Position numbers and translations under genes: made by a program. This document shows, piece by piece, positions 56,632-64,000 of a stretch of DNA of 64,000 nucleotides (its first letter is position 1; every line of letters starts with the position of its first letter). The notes beneath the pieces were generated by a model. That model worked only from the letters and a program-made list of their open reading frames with translations, was not told the origin of the DNA and searched no databases. Origin of the DNA: Hyposmocoma kahamanoa (lineage: Eukaryota > Arthropoda > Insecta > Lepidoptera > Cosmopterigidae); the NCBI RefSeq assembly GCF_003589595.1, contig NW_020654229.1, positions 4,725,380-4,789,379 on the forward strand, given 5' to 3'.

Positions 56632-57388
56632 CTGAAAATATATAATAATAATAACTCTTTATTGCACAAAGAAAAGATACATGAAACACAAGTTATAAAG
56701 GACATATACAAAGGTGAGCTTATCTCTAGAAGAGATCTGAAGAATATATATATTCAGGATGCTGTTAGTATTAGTAATGCCACAAATGTTGTGTCTATTG
56801 TTATAATTTTCAAATTTAAATTAGTATTTACACAAAAAAGAATTTAATGAATTACTAATTAACAGTATTGTTGTTTTTTTTTTCTCTTTATCATTAATTC
56901 AATTATTTTTTAAATATCATTATAAGTCTGCTAATTTTATATCATCTCAATTGTGAGACGACAGAATGTGAATTTTATGCGCTTGGTATTTATTCTAAGA
57001 GCGGTTACACACGCGCGACTTTAAGCAGCGATGCAAACTCGCGAATGCATCGATACAAACGCGCGTTTCTAGCGATGCGGCCGCGCATTTATATCGATGC
57101 AATCGCCTATAAATCGCAAGTGCGATGCAATCACGCGCTTCACGACCGCGCGTTTATATCGCTGCTAAAAGTCCCGTTTATAACCATTGTAAAAAAAAGT
57201 AAAGGTTTATAGACTTGTCAGTAGCTAGTAATCGAGCTAACTCAACTGCCATTGCAATTTTTGGTATTCTGGTCTTCAATGGCGAGACGATGGCATTTCG
57301 ATGACGCAGTCTACTAATTATTTCACATATAAAAAATACATGTCATTTCAAGATTAATTTGCAATTTGAACAAAAAATAAGATGTGCA

Positions 57389-57436
57389 TAGTAATTTCCA
57401 CGGTAGTTTTTAGTAAGCCAACATCGATTGTTAGTG
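57389..57436. other. Unfilled paralogous site for the hAT-like element
   Basis: TGCATAGTAATTTCCACGGT, then AGTAAGCCAACATCGATTG, matches the joined flanks of the 4915-5502 insertion. Confidence 0.75.
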
Positions 57437-59066
57437 ACATACTCCGTCCAACCATTTAAGTATTTTAACTTTTGCAATATTGACATACATGATAATAAAC
57501 TAAAAAAAATGCTCTAGCAATCCTGTTTAAGCCCGTATGTTGGATCGCCTGTCAAATTCGTACTATGACCTCACAAAAACAATTCACAGTCCATACAGTT
57601 TACGTTTTCCATCCGAAACCCGTTCACCTTTTCTTTCATTGTAAAATTGTATCATGACGTGCTATTTGCTATGCACATGGCGGTCTCATATGTCAAAATA
57701 AGCAATTCAAAGAAAGTAATCCGTGACTAACTTTTTTTTGAAAATGTCGAGATTTTGTTATATTTTTAAGAAATTTCGTTTTTATATTTTCAGTTTCATT
57801 ATTATTTTTTTTCTTTTTAGGCTACTAATAATAAATATTATTAACTAAATACTATTAACTATTGAACTTTTTTGAATAGTTTAGTTCGAGTTTCTCATCT
57901 ACACAGTATTGTTAATAAATTAATAGTATGAATCATTGACTTACAAATAAATGGACGACGGGTCTAATACAAAAACCACGAAAAAAATGTCCCAAGTCAA
58001 CCTATTCGAAATTTAAATTGTAATGTCATCGCAGTATCGCACTGTCAGTAGAACAAATGAAGACTAAAGCGGAGTTTGGCGCTCTGTATACGATTTTAGC
58101 GCCTTACAAGTGCGGACACTTTTTAGCGCGGACTCGACGTCCATATAATTGTAAGTCAATGGTATGAATGTAATTACAATTTTTAAATTGTATTTTAATC
58201 ATTTTATTGACAGCGAAAATCGTAAAATAAGTTTTAAATAGTGCCAAATTTGACATTAACGCATTAATTATTGAAAATGTACGAATACAAGATACGTTCC
58301 AATTATGTTATCAAATTACAAACTCACCTTATTTATTTCAATTATAATGGCTAGACATGACATGTAATTTTGTCTTACGACAAATTGTATGCCATAAGTT
58401 GCCGATATTACAATATAACGTCATAAGTACAATCATTAATAAAATGATTTAAAAAATATAATTATTCTCATTTTGAACACAATTAAATCTAACAAGTAAA
58501 TCTATCTATTTCTTTCATATGATTTAGTATATAGTTCCATCTCGCTCTTGTTAGATGTCAACTAGCCAGCCAGAGACAATAATTAATGTTTAAAAAGTAA
58601 AACTCATCATCTTGCCTTGCAATTCCCGTTCAAATTTATGTAAGTCATGATAGTCAAGTGAGTAGCACGCAACTTGGCTTAGTAGGCCCTCTGGACTCTT
58701 TTATATTTTAATTTTACTGAAGCGACGTGCTCTTTAACTCTGATATTTATCGAGCCAACAGATTATGTAACGAAGATTATTCAAGTTGATAAATTTTGAT
58801 ACCTCTAATAAATTATTTTGTAATGCAATAAATTATAAATAATTATAATAAATTCTTATTGTTTATTATAATGAATGGTCGGATTCTTCTCTGTATGAAC
58901 GGGAATCACGATCCCAATCAGACAATATTTCCCTTTTGAACCCGCCCACATTGATGATTAAAAGTTCTTCATAAATAAAATCGATTGTCATAAAACTCAT
59001 TAGCACATCACTAATCGATTAGAATTCGAGCTGTGAAAAGTTAAATAATGGTTGGACGGAGCATGG
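57437..59066. mobile_element. DNA element D, copy 2
   Basis: Ends CTCCGTCCAACCATTTAAGT / (inverted) CTCCGTCCAACCATTATTTA, each leading to AACTTTT. It carries MITE E copy 4 inside and is itself inserted in the older repeat shared with 4870-5880. No transposase frame. Confidence 0.6.
57934..58161 (-). mobile_element. MITE E, copy 4
   Basis: 228 bp, nearly identical to copy 3, with exact 8-bp duplications GTATGAAT at 57926-57933 and 58162-58169. Confidence 0.9.
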
Positions 59067-59454
59067 AATGAATGAATGCCAACTAGGTTTTAGCAGAATA
59101 GCCAATATTGTCATAATTGCAATTCTCGGTGGAGTCTCAAAGGAATTACACTGACTAAAGTACCAGCACACTATGATGACCGTTTTAACGTTGGTCCGCT
59201 TATCAATCAAGCTTCGTATTAGTCATAACTACGTTGAAGGAGCTAGTTGCTGTACATTGTAGTCCAATAGTGACGTGCGATTTTACGACACAAGTCGGCA
59301 TTTGTTTATCGAAATTCGAAATTTAAAAAAATGAAATCTAGTATGATCGTCACTTATAGGATCGCTGTCCAGCACAACTTCTACCTCCGCCAAACTCGCG
59401 TCAAAGAAAAACAAAGCAGTTTCGAATTGACGATATATTAAGTAAACATTTGTA

Positions 59455-59585
59455 TAGGAAGTGAAACTATTTTTCCGGATTTAAATCGCGTATATTTGTT
59501 TTTTCAGACAAACCGACGTTTCGGGCCCTTTACAGGTCCCATAGTCACGGTTGATGGGATCCTATGTGTAACAATCGCGAAAACC
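59455..59585. repeat. Dispersed repeat with ACCGACGTTTCGGGCCC
   Basis: Shared with 47340-47510 (inverted end piece included) and 60875-60990. At the last site GGATTTAAATCGCG faces TTTAAATCCGGAAAAATAG as a hairpin. Confidence 0.65.
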
Positions 59586-60179
59586 TAAGAACTCAATATA
59601 AACATTTGTAATTCCTGTTATTAAAACTTTTTAATCAGCTACCTTGCAATACTAGTTATAAATCTAAAAACTTATAGATACGACTAGAATTTGATTATAC
59701 TTTTTTCGATAATGAATTAAGATTTGACCTCACTAATTGTAATCTGTCAAAATGGCCATCATAGCGTGCCGATACTGTATAGTGGTTGAATTTTTTTAAA
59801 TCTATTCATGTCTTATATTTTATAACTCGTTTAATCAGCAATTTAGTATTCAAATTAAATGCATTTTTTATTAAATAAAACTCGATATGAGCAGTTCAAT
59901 TGTAAGTAAAAACGAATCAAAAGTAACGTCAAATAAATTAGTACAATACACCATCGACTCGCCGATGAAAAGCAGAATACCAAACATGTAAAATCAACAA
60001 AAAATCCTGCCATTAACAGTCTATCGTCAAGTAACTGACGTGATTTAAAATTAGCAGATTTATGGCCCTGTACGTGTGAAACAATCCGAAAAAAAAAAAA
60101 CAAGACATACGCGATCTAAGTCCGTAAAAGTAATTTCATTTCAAATGTATCGAGAAATTAATTTTCAAATTACAAATTG

Positions 60180-60435
60180 TTAACCGACTTCTAAAAAAGG
60201 AGGAGGTTCTTAGTGCCACTGTATGTATTTTTTTTTTTTTTCTTTGTAAGTATGTTACGCGATAACTCTAGTATTTGCCAATCGATTTTGATGAATCTTT
60301 TTTGTTGGAAAGAGGATACCTCAGAAGTGGTCCCATTTAAATTTAAAGAAAATATTCCCTCTCTAAGAGTGGCAAACTAGGGGATGAATGACTTTTGAAG
60401 TCGGTTTTTTAGTATACAGAGTACTAAAAAAAGAA
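60180..60435. mobile_element. Family B repeat
   Basis: Best copy here: TAACCGACTTCTAAAAAAGG, AGGAGGTTCTTAGTGCC, a T run, TTACGCGATAACTC, GTTGGAAAGAGGATACCTCA, GGCAAACTAGGGGATGAATG, and TTGAAGTCGGTTTTTTAGTA. Confidence 0.75.
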
Positions 60436-60489
60436 AAAACTGAGATTATATATCATTTTGTAGTTTATTTTTTAGTAATATCAAGTGAT

Positions 60490-60790
60490 TTAGAAGCAGT
60501 AGAGCCCCTTGTGAAAGAGTCCATTCAGGGTAGTACTGCCACCTTACCTATTTCTGCCGACAAGCAGTAATGTCAGCCTTACTGTGTACCGGTTTTGAAG
60601 GGTATGGGTGCTGGTGAAATTACAGGAACATGGGACTTGTCAACTTACGTCTAAGGGTGACGGGCGCAGTGGTAGTACCCTTCAGATCTTTGCGATTTAA
60701 AGCTCTGAGGACACTGCAACTATAGACAGGCGTGTCGCTTACCACCAGGCGCACGCCATGTTCGTCCCGCTAGAAGGTATGATAAAAAAA
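60490..60790 (-). mobile_element. Family A repeat, full length
   Basis: Inverted, from TTTAGAAGCAGTAGAGCCCC to TTCGTCCCGC. A direct 3' fragment of the same family lies at 61035-61145. Confidence 0.8.
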
Positions 60791-61149
60791 ATATTATTTA
60801 TTTACTATTCATATCGCAGTCCGATAATGCATATAAGGCAATTCTTGAATAGTCTAATCGCAAAAACCGTCAAATAATTAGGAAATTAAACTATCGTTCC
60901 GGATTTAAATCGCGTATTTAATTTTTTTTTTTTAAATCCGGAAAAATAGTTTCATTTCCTATGTGTAACAATCGCGAAAACCTAAGAACTCTATACGTCA
61001 AATACTAAGATACGACAAAAAGTATGCAATATCAGGCCGCGTTATGGCGTTCCAAACCGGAACGCGGTAATCCTCATATTACTGCTTGGAGCAAAACTAG
61101 GTAAGGTGGCAGTACCTTGAAGAATTATTTAACAAGGAGCTCGAATGCT

Positions 61150-62470
61150 ATATAACACATAATTTGTTTGTTTGACATAATTTGTAATTTGACGCAAATT
61201 CAATATTATAATAAAAAATTATAAAAATATAACCTCAAAAAAGAAATGCTCAAACCATGTTCAAACCATCGAAATGCATTATAATCGAATTGAGTATAAT
61301 CTTATTATGATCTCGGGAGGTTTTTGTGGATATAATAATAATTTTGACTAATAAAAAATCCTCCGGAAATTAAACGAGATTTTTTTTATTGCAACGCCAC
61401 AAAAATACATCAAGTAACAAGTACGGATTTATAATATATTAATATATTTCATAAACTGTATCGCGCACTTCGATACACCAATATTACAAATTTACACCTT
61501 ATGGAGTTACGTTAAGGTTTATTTTAAGTAAAAGTAAAACACCGAACCACGTGAGATAGCTCGAAGTAGTGGTCTGTCCTTGTCTAATATGTTGCCAACG
61601 CTAAATAAAATCTTCTTAGGCAGTGTCTAGTCTATTAACTTTTTAAATTTTGGTTAAATAAAATTAGTTTAAGGTAATATGCTTTTACTGTAATAATACA
61701 AAAAAATATATATATCAACAATGAAACCTTCTATTATGAAGTGGCATATCAAGTAAGTATACTAATTTGTATTATGAAATAATATTAGTAGTTTTGGTCA
61801 TCCACAAGCAGCCATATTTTCTGTAAAAATTAAAAAGTTAAAAACGATATGGCTGGCTAAAATATGAATGAACACCCTATTAGAAAAGACGCATTAGTAT
61901 TTGAACCCTCTCACTTAGCTCGTTTATTAAATTAGTACGCGGTCCAGTTTAATACACAAGTCCGTGGTAACAAGCAACACAATTTAAACAGCCGAGATTA
62001 GGCCGTAAAGCTAGTTTCCAGTGGTTTTTAGTGTTAAATGATATTATAATAAGAATTATACTTTTTTCAATTGTACGATAAGCTTAATTTGATAATATTT
62101 ACTTCTCTGAGTGCTTGAAAGTTCAATGTAAGCAATTATGTAACTGTTGACAAACGACTTCTCAACAATTTTTTAGTTTTTATTGAATGTCACGATATTT
62201 GACCACCAATATATTTAATTATTTTTGTGAAATTACTCCACTAGTTTATAATAATTGTTAATACAAGATCGAATACTACGAAAAATTCTTTCTTTTCCGT
62301 CTTTTTGACATATAATTTATACAATTTAACAAGCATTTTTAAATTTTGCAAAAATTCAAACTTATAAAACAAATAAAGCACATTCTAGATTACTATTATT
62401 TTGCTAAGACGTAACATTTCAAATAAAAAAAGGTCAGTGAGTTACAAAAACACCATAAATATTTTTTTTT
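61150..62470. other. No gene seen
   Basis: AT-rich. 62175-62270 shares TTTTTGTGAAATTACTCCAC with 53330 (element F associated). Confidence 0.45.
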
Positions 62471-62472
62471 TA

Positions 62473-62721
62473 TGGGGAACGTGCAAGCGGGTATTAGCGC
62501 CATCTAACGGCGTTAATGTGAACTTTCACATCATGTTCAATTAATTTATCGTCAATATTTACATCAAGGAATAATAGTGATGCTTTTTATAATTAGTACT
62601 GTTATTTTTCTTTGTTCTTTGACGGACAAATTTCTATAATAAAAAACGGAAACACCGTATCGATTGTTACGCCAAGTGGCGCCATCCGTGTAAAATTAAT
62701 AACAGCCGTTGCACGTTCCCA
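62473..62721. mobile_element. MITE with GGGAACGTGCAA ends
   Basis: 249 bp with ends TGGGGAACGTGCAAGCGG / (inverted) TGGGAACGTGCAACGGC, followed by further matching GTTATTA and GCGCCA(T/C) blocks. Non-coding. Confidence 0.7.
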
Positions 62722-62807
62722 CGTCTATTTTAGCGAAATAAAACGAAAATTACCGTGAAAGTTGTTGAAGATCCTTTATTACGTTGTCATTTTCTCGATT
62801 TCTCTAG

Positions 62808-63116
62808 ATTTTCCAGAAGACCCGGCTGGAGAAGCGACGTCAGAGAGAGACAGTGGTACTTCCATCTCTTTCTTCCTTGTAACTCCCGTTTTATTTCGCT
62901 TGTATGAGGCCGTAGATAAATTACGTCACTGTCGTGATTTTTTGGACCACAACGTGTGGCAAGTATGAATACGGAAGGATAAAGTATTGCCGTACCCCGG
63001 ATTCGCAAAGCAATGATAAGAAAGTTTATAAACTTTTATTGAAGTCTCCAGTCAAAAAATTGTCAACTATTTCCACGAAAAATAAGCCGTCCAAAATGCA
63101 AACAACAGCCTTCTGA
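62808..63116 (+). CDS. Possible exon(s), frame unresolved
   Basis: After TTTCTCTAG one frame stays open for 52 codons (EDPAGEATSERDSG ... DKLRHCRDFLDHNVWQ) and meets CAA|GTATGA, a fair donor. A second frame from about 62916 reads KYEYGRIKYCRTPDSQSNDK to KPSKMQTTAF and TGA at 63116, with AATAAA at about 63175. The two would join with a one-base shift, so this may be a broken gene, two exons, or chance. The minus strand also has an open frame here (see findings). Confidence 0.25.
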
Positions 63117-63417
63117 GAAAAACCTTTTTCTTTTTTCTATTTTTTCTTTCTTTTTTTCGTATTATTTCAAAGAAATAAAAATAATGACCTTTATTTCGAA
63201 CCCTTAATTATCATTAATACTTATCAAGATTTAATATTTATCTTAATAAACGTATCTCGATAATTATCTTGACGTTTATAAAATTAATTGGAACAACAAA
63301 ATACTACCGCTAGCAATGTCGTGTCACGTGTTTGTATCAGAATCGTATCCAAACGTGTCAAATGTCTATCTCAAAAAATCGCAAACCAAATTGTTTTGCT
63401 AAAAATTTTGGAGTGAG

Positions 63418-63530
63418 AGGAGTGACCCACCCCCTAATCCAACCCACCCACACACCACCTACCCACCCCTAATCCACCCCTAACCCACCCCTAACCCAAC
63501 CCCTAACCCACCCCCTAACTCACCCCCATA
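63418..63530. repeat. CCCCTAACCCA minisatellite
   Basis: Irregular 11-12-bp units of CCCCTAACCCA type on the plus strand. The opposite strand is G-rich with runs of three to four G. Confidence 0.85.
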
Positions 63531-63539
63531 TGCCCTATA

Positions 63540-64000
63540 AATTTATCATAATTGTCAGTTTTAATTGTTAATTGTTGATCAAAAACATTGAAAAGATTGA
63601 AAATTGATAAATTGTTAATTGTAGATATACGCGATTAACGATTGATCAATTGTTAGTTGCTGTTTCGCAATTGACAATTAATTAATTGTCAATCTTTAAT
63701 TCCCAGAATAATTAAATTTTGCCCAACACTGGTATTTAGTATTCTGATTGTCATTTTTTTTTTCAAAAATTAAAGTGATAGCTGATAATCATCACATAAT
63801 TGTTATGATAATTATCGAAGAAAATAAATATCTTGCTAATTTGGAATCCTGCTCCCTAATGATTCAAATTAATCAATATCTATTAACAATTATCCCAATA
63901 TCGAAACCATTGTTGGATTGTCATACTTTATGGCAGAGTCACGTAATTTAAGAACGGCACTCAATGTTCGACAAATGTCAATTGAAGTTTATGGAAGGTC
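63540..64000. other. AT-rich end of window, no gene seen
   Basis: Repeated TTGTTAATTG / CAATTGATCAATTG words make short local inverted repeats around 63550-63720. The 67-codon plus frame at 63748 has no support. Confidence 0.45.

Noticed and set aside
63418..63530. True telomere repeat or CRISPR-like array
   Set aside because: Units are irregular, 11-12 bp, without spacers, and differ from TTAGG.
1..64000. Bacterial-type systems (operons, CRISPR, riboswitches, rho-independent terminators)
   Set aside because: Spliced genes, AATAAA signals, SINEs and non-LTR elements show eukaryotic nuclear DNA. T runs are repeat tails.

Overview
This is nuclear DNA from an insect, most probably a moth or butterfly. 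It is AT-rich, its genes are split by GT-AG introns, and about half of the recognisable content is interspersed repeats. Several of these I recognise as typical of Lepidoptera: an RTE 3' end with a CATCAT tail, a second CATCAT-led repeat, the 'rich in GAAGTCGGTT' repeat, and tRNA-derived SINEs. The order is an inference from repeat recognition; no single gene proves it.

Five host transcription units can be supported. (1) 1030-2768, minus: the last two exons of an unrecognised helical protein. (2) 6050-15743, minus: a three-exon, 597-residue Asn-rich protein with a 7.8-kb intron. (3) 16252-18057, plus: a small two-exon single-pass membrane protein of 109 residues, head-to-head with gene 2 across about 0.5 kb. 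(4) 29452-56631 and probably further, minus: an eight-exon astacin-family gene covering nearly half the window. All zinc-binding positions of its protease domain are replaced, so it should be a pseudoenzyme. (5) 43708-45645, minus: an intronless, divergent cytosolic-type Hsp70 with its own TATA-like box and a perfect heat-shock element. It lies inside the 14-kb fourth intron of the astacin gene on the same strand. Gene models 1 to 4 rest on exons whose splice phases agree at every junction, not on single open frames.

Layout: 1-16 kb holds genes 1 and 2 with transposons in their introns, including a 588-bp hAT-like element, MITEs, and a 2.3-kb element with subterminal TGCAGTAACT motifs. 16-19 kb holds gene 3, whose stop codon is formed by the edge of a transposon. 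19-29 kb is mainly repeats. It includes an uninterrupted 979-residue non-LTR retrotransposon ORF whose poly-A tail runs into a 100-N assembly gap. 29-57 kb is the astacin gene, with Hsp70, truncated non-LTR elements and many MITEs in its introns. 57-64 kb is repeat-rich, with one unresolved possible coding region at 62.8-63.1 kb.

The transposon content is informative in itself. Several families carry perfect 8-bp target duplications. Two insertions (the hAT-like element at 4915 and the THAP-carrying MITE at 28349) can be compared with an unfilled paralogous site elsewhere in the same window.
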